From Radiobacillus deserti (lineage in GTDB: Bacteria; Bacillota; Bacilli; Bacillales; Amphibacillaceae), in NCBI RefSeq assembly GCF_007301515.1, contig NZ_CP041666.1, positions 2,542,001 through 2,606,000 of the forward strand: 64,000 nucleotides of DNA, in the 5' to 3' direction. This document shows positions 17,087 to 26,051 of the stretch, in pieces (the stretch's first letter is position 1; the number at the start of each line of letters is the position of its first letter). Made by a program: the position numbers and the translations under genes. The notes below the pieces were generated by a model. The model was not told the DNA's origin. It did not search any database and was given only the letters and a program-made list of their open reading frames with translations.

Positions 17087-17114
17087 TAAAAAGGTACTGG
17101 ATGTATCCAGTACC
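17087..17114 (-). terminator. Terminator of the ECF sigma/DUF4179 operon
   Basis: GGTACTGG (17093-17100) pairs with CCAGTACC (17107-17114), with TTTTTATTCC following on the minus strand. It lies 7 bp beyond the stop at 17121. Confidence 0.8.
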
Positions 17115-17120
17115 ACATTA

Positions 17121-18530
17121 CTACTCTAATTCTATTCTAATCGGATCCATCTGAATCGGTTCTTCATTAGCACTTAACGTACCAAATGGGACAACTACTG
17201 AATAATCTTCGATCTTGAATTGCTGTTTATCCTTTACATGAAATGTTGACTGGTAGTGTAACGTGTTCTGATTTATCAATCTTGCTTGGTCACTTCTAAT
17301 CTTGTATTTAAGCATTTTTTCTATATCTAGTTCTCCACGTTCATCCTTCTGAATCCTGTTTGAATCAATCAACATAATGAAATCTGCGAAGTTTTGAAGG
17401 ATATCCTCTCTTATCGAACCTTTTTCCACATTCTTTATGTTGTAATCTAAGATTACGGTTTGACCTTCTCGCTCCATCTTATTGACTTTAATGGCATACT
17501 CAAACCTTTCACTTTCTACATAAAACGGAGTTAGTTGATTCAAGGTCTTCACCACATCTTTATCCCCTTTTACAATTTCAGGTTGGATGATTAAATACTT
17601 AGCATCCTCACTTATGCCACTACTGAACAGTTCTTGGTTCTCCTTCACTACAGATTTTTTTCCTACCTTTGATTGGAGTACTCTAGGGTTAAATTTAGCT
17701 AATCGATTTCCTATGTTGTCAGAAACTGAAATACGTATCTCATCATTTTCTCCAGTTAGTGGAAAAATTGTTTGGTAGTTAAATATTGTAGTGGCTTTTC
17801 CTTTTACTATAGACTTCATTTTTAACGAATAATCATTTTGTTTACTCTTTGCTTCGGAACGGATGATTTCGGATGGAATCTTTTCAACTGGAACATCAAA
17901 TTTCCAAATTCCTTTTACACCAGTGATATTATTGAAAGTTAAAGGTAACGTATAATCATCCGTTAAATATAAATCAGGGTCATAAAATTCTATCGAGGCA
18001 ACATATCCATCCTTCGTTTTCGTTAATTGTGTCATCGTAGATTCCCATTGACTTTGTTCTTTCCCATCGAAAAGGTGAAAGCCGTATCCAACCTCAGGTG
18101 CGTGATTTCCATCATAATCTAAGGATACTTTTTCACCATTAGCACGAAACGTAACACCAATTACATTTCCGTCAAAATATGCACTGGTTATGGTTATATA
18201 TATCCCATTACTCGAAGCTGTTTTGTCTAGTTGCGCTACCAGGTCACTTTCCAATAATTCGTAACCAATTTGCAATCCGACCTTATCATAAATAGAGCCA
18301 AGTAAAGGTATATAAGATAGAGCATACGAAAGCGGGGCGAACACAAACCCAGCAGCCAAAAAAAAGATGACTACACTTGATAAAATGGACATGCATATCT
18401 TCATTTTTCTTTTTGGTTTGGAACCGCTATACTGTCTACCACGCTTAATCCCTTTATCTATTGCCGTAAATATATCGGTCATTGGCACTTCTATCTCTTG
18501 TAGTTCTTCCCTAATACGCTCCTTGTTCAC
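17121..18530 (-). CDS. DUF4179-type anti-sigma factor
   Basis: 469 residues. A cytoplasmic N-terminus (about 1-45), one membrane helix (SILSSVVIFFLAAGFVFAPLS) and a large extracytoplasmic part. The part just after the helix resembles DUF4179 (YIPLLGSIYDKVGLQIG; ITITSAYFDGNVIGVTF). It overlaps the sigma-factor gene upstream by 20 nt, the usual arrangement of an ECF sigma with its membrane anti-sigma. It should hold the sigma factor at the membrane until an envelope signal arrives; the signal is unknown. Confidence 0.82.
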   Translation of the reverse strand: MNKERIREELQEIEVPMTDIFTAIDKGIKRGRQYSGSKPKRKMKICMSILSSVVIFFLAAGFVFAPLSYALSYIPLLGSIYDKVGLQIGYELLESDLVAQLDKTASSNGIYITITSAYFDGNVIGVTFRANGEKVSLDYDGNHAPEVGYGFHLFDGKEQSQWESTMTQLTKTKDGYVASIEFYDPDLYLTDDYTLPLTFNNITGVKGIWKFDVPVEKIPSEIIRSEAKSKQNDYSLKMKSIVKGKATTIFNYQTIFPLTGENDEIRISVSDNIGNRLAKFNPRVLQSKVGKKSVVKENQELFSSGISEDAKYLIIQPEIVKGDKDVVKTLNQLTPFYVESERFEYAIKVNKMEREGQTVILDYNIKNVEKGSIREDILQNFADFIMLIDSNRIQKDERGELDIEKMLKYKIRSDQARLINQNTLHYQSTFHVKDKQQFKIEDYSVVVPFGTLSANEEPIQMDPIRIELE

Positions 18531-19047
18531 GAAAATCCCCTCCCTCTAATTTTTTTCTCAATTCCAACTTCGCACGACGCAAATAGGTTTTGATGGTATT
18601 TTCCGGTTTTTCCATTGTCCGAGCTATATCATAAATTGGTAAATCCTGATAATAGAATAAAATAATGACGGTTCGATAATCACTATTCAAGCTTGAAATG
18701 GCGTTAATTAAATCCATTTTCCCTTCCATACTCATTCTTCGGTTTTCATCGGGACTTTCTAGTAAAGTATCGTCCAAAACAATTTTCTTCCGTTTTTTTA
18801 ATATATCGAAGGACGTTCTAATTAAAATTTTCGTGAGCCACGTATTAAAATACTCTGGTTTCTCGACTTGATTAACGGAGATATAGGCCTTATAAATAGT
18901 CTCCTGAAGTACGTCTAAAGCATCTTCTTTATTACGCACATACAGAAATGCAGTTTTATACAATTTTTCACTTTGACTCTTTACAAGCTCTTCAAAGGCT
19001 TTCTCATTTCCAGCAATTGCTTTTTTAACTAACAATATCTGTTCCAT
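18511..19047 (-). CDS. ECF-type RNA polymerase sigma factor
   Basis: 178 residues with region 2 (YKTAFLYVRNKEDALDVLQET, WLTKILIRTSFDILKKRKK) and region 4 (LNSDYRTVIILFYYQDLPIYDIA, NTIKTYLRRAKLELRKKL). Start ATG 19047 lies 6 nt after AAGGAGGGA. Upstream TGAAAC (19093-19098) resembles an ECF -35, but I cannot place a CGTC -10 at the usual 16-nt distance. Coupled to the DUF4179 anti-sigma by an overlap. A different ECF pair exists at 41122-42512. Confidence 0.88.
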   Translation of the reverse strand: MEQILLVKKAIAGNEKAFEELVKSQSEKLYKTAFLYVRNKEDALDVLQETIYKAYISVNQVEKPEYFNTWLTKILIRTSFDILKKRKKIVLDDTLLESPDENRRMSMEGKMDLINAISSLNSDYRTVIILFYYQDLPIYDIARTMEKPENTIKTYLRRAKLELRKKLEGGDFREQGAY

Positions 19048-19178
19048 GCATTTCCCTCCTTTCATACGTTAGAGGAACCATAGTATGAAAAAGTTTCAAC
19101 TAATTTTTATTAACGACATAGTTAGGAAATTTATAATCAGTTACTCTTTATTTTACATCAATAGTTAAGGGGGATAAC

Positions 19179-19541
19179 TTGAACAAATCCATTGCGATTG
19201 TGAGCTTTTTTCTGTTTTTCAGCGTGTTAGTGGGATGTACGGACGAATCCATGGAGATTGTTGTACCAGATGAGGAAGAAACCATTCAAGACGATAATCA
19301 TATTAAAGCTATAAAGAATTTATTGAGCAACCTAGAGTACTTAACAAGGGAGAAATTAATAAGGCATCCAACATACGGACGCATTCAGATAAGAATTGGG
19401 ATTTACGATTTTCTTTTCATAGGAAGAATTACTTCGTTTCAAGAGAAGCAAGCATTATTAAGAAAAAATGAAGATACCTTTTTGCTAGCTAATAGAAGGC
19501 AACTAGAAAAACATGAGATAAGGAGAAATCTATTAAAATGA
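19179..19541 (+). CDS. Small lipoprotein of unknown function
   Basis: 120 residues from a TTG behind GGGGGATAAC. Signal peptide SIAIVSFFLFFSVLVGC with lipobox LVGC, then a very acidic stretch (VPDEEETIQDD). The rest is basic and not recognised. Between about 19385 and 19470 a second frame is also open and reads DKNWDLRFSFHRKNYF, so the C-terminal half may be frame-shifted. Divergent from the ECF sigma gene and could be part of its regulon. Confidence 0.5.
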   Translation: MNKSIAIVSFFLFFSVLVGCTDESMEIVVPDEEETIQDDNHIKAIKNLLSNLEYLTREKLIRHPTYGRIQIRIGIYDFLFIGRITSFQEKQALLRKNEDTFLLANRRQLEKHEIRRNLLK

Positions 19542-19600
19542 GTGGATTGGAAATATTATGGTAAAATGAAAATATAGTACTAAAAAGGTGGGTATTTAAG

Positions 19601-20008
19601 ATGATAATGAAACAATTACAGCAGGCAATGGATTATAAAAAAGCAATGATTACACATTTTGCGGACTTAAAGGAACAACTACACAATGGTGAAATCACCA
19701 ATGAAGCTATCGCAAACAAATCAGGTAGACTCATCATACATACTCCTTCCGCCATGCTAGAAGGTAAAGTCAACTTATTCGATACGGAAGAACAACTTGA
19801 ACGAAGCTTCTTTGAATTTGGACTTGATGAATTTGGAAAGGAATTGGAACAGCTTTCCCCTGAAATGCATGGCTTTAACATCACCGCTCCAATCCATATG
19901 AAAGACGTTACTATCCGACCTTTATCTAATCCTAATGAATGTACAAACATGAATGAAATGGTGGTCTTTTCGAATCAAATTGTTGGTATGTCTATTTCGA
20001 TGGAGTGA
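19601..20008 (+). CDS. Conserved-looking hypothetical protein (135 aa)
   Basis: Soluble, acidic protein with no signal peptide. AAAGGTGGG lies 8 nt before ATG 19601, with another ATG two codons on. Sequence such as KSGRLIIHTPSAMLEGKV and FGLDEFGKELEQLSP suggests an alpha/beta fold. I do not recognise a family. Intact frame with normal composition. Confidence 0.55.
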   Translation: MIMKQLQQAMDYKKAMITHFADLKEQLHNGEITNEAIANKSGRLIIHTPSAMLEGKVNLFDTEEQLERSFFEFGLDEFGKELEQLSPEMHGFNITAPIHMKDVTIRPLSNPNECTNMNEMVVFSNQIVGMSISME

Positions 20009-20090
20009 ATGTAGTTCCCATCACTTTGGTTTAATTGGTTACCTTACCATATGAGATGAATAATAACCAAAGAGGGTTCTACTCGTATCC

Positions 20091-20621
20091 CTATAGTTTT
20101 TCTTGAAAATTTAAGGATGCCTTCAGGTCTTTTATATGATCCGAAAACTCTTCTTCCGTTAATTTACTTACATTCTCTGTTAGTTGTTGTTGCATTTTGG
20201 TGAAGTCTTTCTTTATTATATTTAGTCGTTTTATATCTTGATTGTTTAAGCTATCAGTTTGAACTGTATGTATCGTTTTATCGATGGCAATGGAATAGCC
20301 TTCTAATAGATGATATAAGTCTAACCCGTCAGAATTTTCATGATTACTTCTGTGAAATGTTGTGATACTTAAAGCATTCTCTATGTTAATTTTGACCTCA
20401 TAGAGGTCATTCAGTAGCTTGTCTTTCTGGTTGTTTTGCGTCGATAGAACTTTCCCAATATAAAATATGGCAGAGTCTAAATAATCTACTGAAATATGAT
20501 TTAGTACGAGTTCTCTATCCTTTTCTAATATTGACTTTTGCTTTTGGTAGTAATGAATGGTTGACCATACTAAAACACAAATGGTTAAGCCGAGCCCAAT
20601 ATTGAAAATTATTTTCTTCAT
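20091..20621 (-). CDS. Membrane-anchored helical protein of unknown function (176 aa)
   Basis: N-terminal membrane helix (IIFNIGLGLTICVLVWSTI) then an all-helical extracytoplasmic region with repeated K/E/L patterns (KRLNIIKKDFTKMQQQLTEN) suggesting coiled coil. Not recognised. The layout is similar to the unknown protein at 40164-40799, but no convincing alignment is visible by eye. Stands alone. Confidence 0.5.
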   Translation of the reverse strand: MKKIIFNIGLGLTICVLVWSTIHYYQKQKSILEKDRELVLNHISVDYLDSAIFYIGKVLSTQNNQKDKLLNDLYEVKINIENALSITTFHRSNHENSDGLDLYHLLEGYSIAIDKTIHTVQTDSLNNQDIKRLNIIKKDFTKMQQQLTENVSKLTEEEFSDHIKDLKASLNFQEKL

Positions 20622-20763
20622 TTTAACACCTCGTAAAGTTTCAATAGAATTATATTCTTACGTATTTAGCAAATTATCATTTGATCATTACGCAATAATA
20701 ACTGGAAATTATATGTTAACATCATTTTAGGTTGATATCTAATACACGAAATACTTAGGAGAA

Positions 20764-21507
20764 ATGAAAAAAATCCTTATTGCTATTTTTGTAATACTAG
20801 TCATTGTCCTTGTTTATTATTTTACCAATGAGAAGTGGGAAAAGGAAAAGGAAGCAATATTTGGTATCTATGATAAGCTATGGGCAATGGAGGACGAAAT
20901 AGTTTCTACTTCCTATCACAATAATGAACTTTCCATAGGAGTGTCTGATCAAGTAACAAAAGCTAGAATAAAAGAAATCAAGGAGGAGATTCAAACACAA
21001 CTCACAGAAAGAGGGATAATGTCTCAATTAGCATATCTTTAAGCAATCCTCCTGAAAACCAGACTATGGTCAGCTTTTTTAACCAAAAGATGCAAATCAT
21101 GCATGAGAGAGAAGAACATTTCACGTACGAACTCATCTATACTAGACAGAACATTGTTAATCAAGATGATGGGATAGTCATTTTCAATGAGCACAATAAT
21201 CAAGGCGAGCAAATCTTTATAGCCTACTTAGAAAAAAACAATAACCATGGAACTGGAAACAGACACTTGGTGCAGAATGGGATCTCCGACTAATTGGTCT
21301 TCCATGAACACGGAACCTTTTATCTATTTCGGAGCGATTCAGACTGAAGTCGAACCAGAAATCTATGTAGGAGAAAAACGAGCAACAGTCCTAACAGTTG
21401 AACAGGATAAGAAATTCTGGTTTACGATAAGTCCGGTTAAAGAAGCAAAAGTAACTACAGTTAACGAAGATGGAACGAGGGAAACTCTCGAAGAAATCGA
21501 AATTTAA
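20764..21507 (+). pseudogene. Membrane-anchored paralog of the 15128 gene, broken by two frameshifts
   Basis: Starts MKKILIAIFVILVIVLVYYF (membrane helix), then DEIVSTSYHNNELSIGVSD, matching the 15128 protein. The frame closes at 21042. Adding one base to GGG near 21015 joins it to DNVSISISLSNPPENQTM, which runs to about 21235. Removing one A from the A7 near 21235 joins the last segment (EPFIYFGAIQTEVEPEIYV) to TAA 21507. The full protein would be about 245 residues. Both sites are homopolymers, so sequencing error is as likely as decay. Confidence 0.55.
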
Positions 21508-21572
21508 TAACCCTATGTCTATCACTAGTTTTACAGGAAACATTTCTAGTTTATATTGCGAGGGGACAGTCT

Positions 21573-22421
21573 ATGAGCAGCATCTTTCAGGATGGTAAAG
21601 TAAGGTATCTGACCGTGTGGACATTCATCTTATTCATTGTCTTCATGTTAATATGGACATTCAGCCCAGTAAAACAGTTACCACAAGCGTTTAGTACGAG
21701 GTTGCTGATTATCCTTACTCTTTATATTACACCAATCATCTGGTTTTCTCTCTTATTGAGGAGACATGGAATCCCTTTAAGAAGATTGTTTAGAAAACCG
21801 ATTCCCATCAAGATTAGGACCGGGATTGCATCCGTCATTATGACGATGTTATTCGGACTTGGAATGCTATTATTCGTTATAGTCGCTTTAACCCATATTC
21901 TTGGACAAACTACTCAAGAAACATCATCCACTTCCAATGAGACAATTTCTCTATGGGTTATTATCTTCAAGCTATTATCATTAGTATTCATTGCGCCGAT
22001 ATGCGAGGAGATTGTTTTTAGAGGGTATCTATTTGGACGAGTGGCTTATAAATACGGAACATCTAAAGGAATACTAATATCTTCGTTTATCTTTGGAGCG
22101 CTCCATTTAGATAATCTATTTGGCGCAACAATGTTTGGCATCATTCTGTGTATTATGTATGTTAAAACGAAAAGCTTAGTAATCCCAATTTTACTACATA
22201 TTAGTTTTAATGGGATTGTCGCTTTTAGAGATATTAGTCTACTGATAGATTCTGGAACTAAAGGAACACCACTTCCTTCGATAATGTCCATTATTCTTGG
22301 GGCGACTACCTTAACAGCTGTTGGACTATTTTGGATTGTACCTTTTCTTAAAAAACATTGGAATTTTGCGATCAAAGAAGGATACCCATCCATTGCTAAT
22401 CCGAGCTATGAAAAACGTTAG
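21573..22421 (+). CDS. CPBP-family intramembrane metalloprotease
   Basis: 282 residues, about eight membrane helices. The CPBP (Abi/CAAX protease) motifs are present: EEIVFRGYLFGRV with the catalytic Glu pair, the following FIFGALHL histidine motif, and the last motif HISFNGIVAF. Such proteases process lipidated or bacteriocin-like peptides or release membrane signals. GCGAGGGGAC precedes the ATG. Stands between a broken gene and a convergent membrane gene; target unknown. Confidence 0.88.
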   Translation: MSSIFQDGKVRYLTVWTFILFIVFMLIWTFSPVKQLPQAFSTRLLIILTLYITPIIWFSLLLRRHGIPLRRLFRKPIPIKIRTGIASVIMTMLFGLGMLLFVIVALTHILGQTTQETSSTSNETISLWVIIFKLLSLVFIAPICEEIVFRGYLFGRVAYKYGTSKGILISSFIFGALHLDNLFGATMFGIILCIMYVKTKSLVIPILLHISFNGIVAFRDISLLIDSGTKGTPLPSIMSIILGATTLTAVGLFWIVPFLKKHWNFAIKEGYPSIANPSYEKR

Positions 22422-22447
22422 AAAAGGAAGGCTCCCTATAGTTAGTG

Positions 22448-23260
22448 CTAATGTATTTCTTTATAAAGCTCACTGAAGCCATTAGCTCCCATCTTATCGG
22501 AATCCTTGCCCTTAACCTGCTTTAATGTCGCTACAATTAGAAAGCTAACAATCACTAACAACAGCCATGAACTCACCTTACCTAGGTGAACGAGGCTCCA
22601 TGCTTCCCTTTGATTCGGATATTCCCATGCAGCAAAGTATGTGGCAATATTTTCTGCTATCCAAATAAAAAATCCAATAAGCACAAACGATAGAGAAAGT
22701 GGCATTCGGTATGGAGTCTTGTTAATCTCGTAAATAACCCAGGATTTCCAAAATACGATAAGAACTAACCCCGACAATATCCAACGAATGTCTACCCAGT
22801 AGTGATGGGTGAAAAAGTTAAGATAAATCGAAGCTGCAAGCGGAACAACGATTACATAGGGTGGCCAACTTATTAATTCGACCTTCAACCTTCTCCACGC
22901 TTGGCAGAGATAGCTTGCAACACTTGCATACATGAAACCACTATATAGAGGTACCCCAAGTATTTTTGAATATCCTTCTTCTGGATAAGACCAAGACCCC
23001 ATGTGCACTTTGAATAGTTCGAGTGCAAGACCGATAACGTGGAACACCGAAATGACCTTGAGCTCATCGCGTGTTTCAATTCCCGATCGTACCATCCACC
23101 ACTGCATGAGAAGACAAATAATGAGCAACCAATCATATCGAGGCAGAATAGGAAGTGAGATAAGTTTTGTTACGGCTAAAGAAGCAAATATAACCACCGG
23201 AAATAAACAGGACAAGGCCTGTTCCCATCCGAATCTTACAAGCTGTTTTAATGCTCTCAC
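22448..23260 (-). CDS. DUF817-family integral membrane protein (YoaT-like)
   Basis: 270 residues with about eight hydrophobic helices. The segments GSWSYPEEGYSKILGVPLYSG and YFAAWEYPNQREAWSLVHL fit the DUF817 family as I remember it (B. subtilis YoaT). Function unknown. Convergent with the CPBP gene and divergent from the 23500 gene, with a long hairpin between them. Confidence 0.7.
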   Translation of the reverse strand: MRALKQLVRFGWEQALSCLFPVVIFASLAVTKLISLPILPRYDWLLIICLLMQWWMVRSGIETRDELKVISVFHVIGLALELFKVHMGSWSYPEEGYSKILGVPLYSGFMYASVASYLCQAWRRLKVELISWPPYVIVVPLAASIYLNFFTHHYWVDIRWILSGLVLIVFWKSWVIYEINKTPYRMPLSLSFVLIGFFIWIAENIATYFAAWEYPNQREAWSLVHLGKVSSWLLLVIVSFLIVATLKQVKGKDSDKMGANGFSELYKEIH

Positions 23261-23292
23261 TGTTCATACCTCCAATTTTATTCCAATTAAAT

Positions 23293-23334
23293 ATTAATAT
23301 ATTTATTATTGTTTTTCAATAAAAATATATTAAT
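23293..23334. repeat. AT-rich long hairpin in a divergent promoter region
   Basis: ATTAATATATTT (23293-23304) and AAATATATTAAT (23323-23334) are perfect inverted repeats. Inside them TTATTG and CAATAA extend the stem with one unpaired base and a T5 loop. It lies just upstream of the DUF817 gene. Could be an operator; no T-tract favours a terminator. Confidence 0.45.
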
Positions 23335-23499
23335 TATAGTTAAATAAATATCGTTTGAGTGAAACAGCACTCATCTTATGAGGAATGCTTAAACATCACT
23401 TCATATTTATCAATCATGTTTGGATAAGAACTTTCTTACCTCTGAATAAACATTCCAAGTGGACTTAGATGATAGGATAAATAGTAGGAGGTGAAATCA

Positions 23500-23688
23500 T
23501 TGGATAACCTATCCTATAACTTTAATCAATTAAGTGGAAGGCTAGGGGATATCGCCGATCGAATTTCCTCCGAGTCTACAGACATTTCAGAAGAGATTTC
23601 AAGCTTGACCAGTGCCTTAAACACCACGAATTACTTACTTGGTGCACTAATCTTTTTAGTAGCTGTTTATACGGTTATTTCATTATAA
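23500..23688 (+). CDS. Small tail-anchored membrane protein (62 aa)
   Basis: AGGAGGTG lies 6 nt before TTG 23500; the GTG at 23491 overlaps that site. The protein begins with a polar helical region rich in Ser (GDIADRISSESTDISEEISS) and ends in a membrane helix (YLLGALIFLVAVYTVISL). Not recognised. Followed by the large hairpin repeat. Confidence 0.55.
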   Translation: MDNLSYNFNQLSGRLGDIADRISSESTDISEEISSLTSALNTTNYLLGALIFLVAVYTVISL

Positions 23689-23713
23689 AATGCGAAAAAA
23701 ATAAAGAAAGAAT

Positions 23714-23950
23714 GAGGCTAGGACAAAAGGATAGTAAGCAATGAAAAAACGAACTAATAATAATTAGTGCCTATACCCCGCTCCGGAAATATACTACGCT
23801 TTCTGCGGGCGTCTGGTGAGCCTTCTCGTGCTGACGTACTGTGGGGTCTCACCGATGCCTTTTTTCCCGCTGGAGTCTTCGTATATTTCCGGAGCTAGTA
23901 TAGGCTGTTGTTCGGCTTTTCGGCTATCCTTTTCGCTATGTCCCAGCCCC
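23714..23950. repeat. About 240-nt imperfect inverted-repeat element
   Basis: The left end GAGGCTAGGACAAAAGGATAG pairs imperfectly with the right end CTATCC...TGTCCCAGCCCC (23925-23950). Inner arms also pair: CTCCGGAAATATA (near 23780) with TATATTTCCGGAG (near 23885), and GGTGAG with CTCACC at the centre. GC content is clearly higher than its surroundings. It resembles a dispersed non-coding repeat I associate with Bacillaceae genomes (GCTGGGACATA ends). It has no transposase and could fold into one long RNA hairpin. Confidence 0.6.
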
Positions 23951-23964
23951 ATTTATATTTTTAA

Positions 23965-24189
23965 TTATTCCTCGACACTTTCTTCTTCTGGACGATACTC
24001 AAGAATATCTCCAGGTTGGCAATCTAATGCCTTACAAATACCCTCTAACGTGGAAAACCGAACGGCTTTTGCCTTTCCATTTTTTAATATCGACAGGTTC
24101 GCCATCGTGATGCCAACCTTTTCGGAAAGCTCGGTTACGCTCATTTTCCGCTTCGCCAACATTACATCAACGTTAATAATAATTGCCAT
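23965..24189 (-). CDS. XRE-family small helix-turn-helix regulator
   Basis: 74 residues, a bare Cro/C1-type helix-turn-helix (LAKRKMSVTELSEKVGITMANLSILKNGK, then FSTLEGICKALDCQPGDILEY). It ends 11 bp downstream of a DUF2975 membrane protein gene; this pair recurs in many Firmicutes. It probably regulates the pair. AGGTGAACTAAC precedes the ATG. Confidence 0.88.
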   Translation of the reverse strand: MAIIINVDVMLAKRKMSVTELSEKVGITMANLSILKNGKAKAVRFSTLEGICKALDCQPGDILEYRPEEESVEE

Positions 24190-24200
24190 GTTAGTTCACC

Positions 24201-24683
24201 TCAGACCGTTAAGTCGTTTTCTGATTTTATATCAATGGCTTCTTTTAAAAGTTTTTGAAGAACAGCTGCAAACACTGCAATAACCATAGAAGCAAAAGGA
24301 ACAATACATCCAACAAAGATAACACCTGGTGCATCATCTAGCTCTGCAAATAGATAAAAGAGCGGTAAGACAAGGATGTGCAAGCAACTAATGGTAACGG
24401 CACAGTATTTGATATTCTTCAACGCTTTTACAGATATATGTGAGAATGCCTTGTTCGTATCAATATAGCGCAAAAGCTTAAAAGCCTGATACAAAGCAAA
24501 GTAAAAAGGAATGGCTGAAGCATAAAAAATAATCGATACTAGATACTTAATAAAAGCAAAGTCCGGAAGCAACTCTGCTGCAATTTCTCCCAACACCGGT
24601 ACGGCAAATATACATATAGCAAGAACCGGAATCCCAATTAGAATAACAGCTACCTTTAAAAAGAGCGTTGTTCCACGTTTCAT
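24201..24683 (-). CDS. DUF2975 membrane protein
   Basis: About 160 residues with four hydrophobic helices, typical of DUF2975 partners of small XRE regulators. The middle reads LLRYIDTNKAFSHISVKALKNIKYC, a signature region of the family. ATG 24683 is chosen since GAGGTGG lies 5 nt before it. First gene of a two-gene operon. Function unknown. Confidence 0.75.
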   Translation of the reverse strand: MKRGTTLFLKVAVILIGIPVLAICIFAVPVLGEIAAELLPDFAFIKYLVSIIFYASAIPFYFALYQAFKLLRYIDTNKAFSHISVKALKNIKYCAVTISCLHILVLPLFYLFAELDDAPGVIFVGCIVPFASMVIAVFAAVLQKLLKEAIDIKSENDLTV

Positions 24684-24776
24684 TCCATCCACCTCGACTG
24701 TTTATTTTTGACTAGTATCATTCTAATACATATTTTATCGTTTTTCAATAAATTATTATCGAATATTGTAATTAAT

Positions 24777-24809
24777 TAAAAAATCACCTCTTACATACAT
24801 AAGGGTGAT
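24777..24809 (-). terminator. Terminator after the YoaP-like acetyltransferase
   Basis: ATCACC and GGTGAT (24783-24788 / 24804-24809) form a stem followed on the minus strand by TTTTTTAATT, 34 bp past the stop at 24843. Confidence 0.6.
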
Positions 24810-24842
24810 CGTTTATCGTCATTATTGCTATTCTAAGTGGCT

Positions 24843-25601
24843 TTAAACTAATACCTTTAACCGTTTCACTGCTGAATGAACAGTAAGTCTATGAAAGGAA
24901 ATTAATTTACGTTTAAAGACAACGCCATAAATCCCATAAGGAGTAGGGGAGAGCTTTAACAATTCTTCTCTATCTTTTATATCAATGACGTTTGCACGTA
25001 TCCCCAAATGGTCTGCTCCTTTTATAACATTGTCTGTCGCAATATCAACAAACGGGCATTGTTGCGTTCTCAGGATTGTTAAGTCTTCAAACTGTTCTAA
25101 TCTCTTGTCCCAATCCTTTGGAAAATATGGATTTGGTGACTGTCCAAACTTATGAACAAGTAATTCAAAACCATACGGAGCTTTATCTATTTCAATGAAA
25201 TCATGTTTTAAAAACACATCTTTACTAGGTGTCCACGATGTATCTGGATTTGTCACAACAATAACGCCATTTTTATTTTGCTCCTTCGCATCTTGGATAC
25301 ATGCGTCAATTAATTGAGAAGCATACCCTTTCCCAGTGATCGCTACCCAAAGACAATGGATCACCAAATAGTTTTCTCCATATACGACTCTTGAAGAGTA
25401 TTCAATAGGGGTATATTCAATAAATCCGGCTGGTTTATTGTTTTCCATAATTTTTTTATATGTAAGTCCTTCACTGAACCTTCCTAAAAGCCATTGATTT
25501 TTATTTTTATATCCAGCAGAATTTGGTTTGCTTCGGAGACAAAAACATCCCTTTTCTTCCAAATTCTCTTCATTTAAATCCACTAAGCTAATTGCTGCCA
25601 T
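24843..25601 (-). CDS. GNAT acetyltransferase with YoaP-like C-terminal domain
   Basis: 252 residues. The N-terminal half is a GNAT domain with an acetyl-CoA region (LWVAITGKGYASQLIDACIQDA). The C-terminal half (LTILRTQQCPFVDIATDNV, then LSPTPYGIYGVVFKRKLIS) resembles the YoaP-like domain, with CPF in a thioredoxin-like position. The overall length matches B. subtilis YoaP (about 251). Substrate unknown. Single-gene unit with its own terminator. Confidence 0.78.
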   Translation of the reverse strand: MAAISLVDLNEENLEEKGCFCLRSKPNSAGYKNKNQWLLGRFSEGLTYKKIMENNKPAGFIEYTPIEYSSRVVYGENYLVIHCLWVAITGKGYASQLIDACIQDAKEQNKNGVIVVTNPDTSWTPSKDVFLKHDFIEIDKAPYGFELLVHKFGQSPNPYFPKDWDKRLEQFEDLTILRTQQCPFVDIATDNVIKGADHLGIRANVIDIKDREELLKLSPTPYGIYGVVFKRKLISFHRLTVHSAVKRLKVLV

Positions 25602-25659
25602 TCCTCGCTCCCCCTAAGGCTGTTCTTTATAAAGTAATGCTCCACTTATTAAGTAAAGA

Positions 25660-26034
25660 TTAAGATAAAGATTCTACAATCCAAATTTTATAACCATCCG
25701 GATCCGCAACAACCGCTTCTTTCACTCCCCATTCTCTGTCTATTGGTTCTTGCACAATTTCAGCACCTGCATTCTTAATGGATGAAACAGCTGCTATCAC
25801 ATCATCAACCATTAATTCGATAACTACACCCTTTTCAACAGGCTCAGGTTTATCGATAATGTGTAACATGAAAGAAACCTTCCCTTCTCCTGATCCAAGC
25901 GAAAAATAAGCCATCCCATTCTCAACAAAATCTTCTTCTAGATGTAATACATCCTTATAAAACGTGATAGATTTTTCTAAATCCTTTACTGGAACGATAA
26001 TTGTATGAAGCCTTTGAATCTTAAAGTCTGCCAT
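25660..26034 (-). CDS. VOC-family protein
   Basis: 124 residues: opening LHTIIVPVKDLEKSITFYKDVL, central IELMVDDVIAAVSSIKNAG and closing VADPDGYKIWIVE, typical of glyoxalase/bleomycin-resistance superfamily dimers. GAAAGGAGAAACC precedes the ATG. Starts 18 bp downstream of the isochorismatase gene and is likely cotranscribed with it. Confidence 0.82.
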   Translation of the reverse strand: MADFKIQRLHTIIVPVKDLEKSITFYKDVLHLEEDFVENGMAYFSLGSGEGKVSFMLHIIDKPEPVEKGVVIELMVDDVIAAVSSIKNAGAEIVQEPIDREWGVKEAVVADPDGYKIWIVESLS

Positions 26035-26051
26035 GATAGGTTTCTCCTTTC

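Noticed and set aside
19179..19541. Definite frameshift in the small lipoprotein
   Set aside because: Two frames are open between 19385 and 19470, but the annotated frame is complete and neither reading matches a family I know, so no shift was called.
23816..24283. 155-codon plus-strand frame
   Set aside because: Covers the hairpin repeat and the antisense of the XRE gene; not coding.
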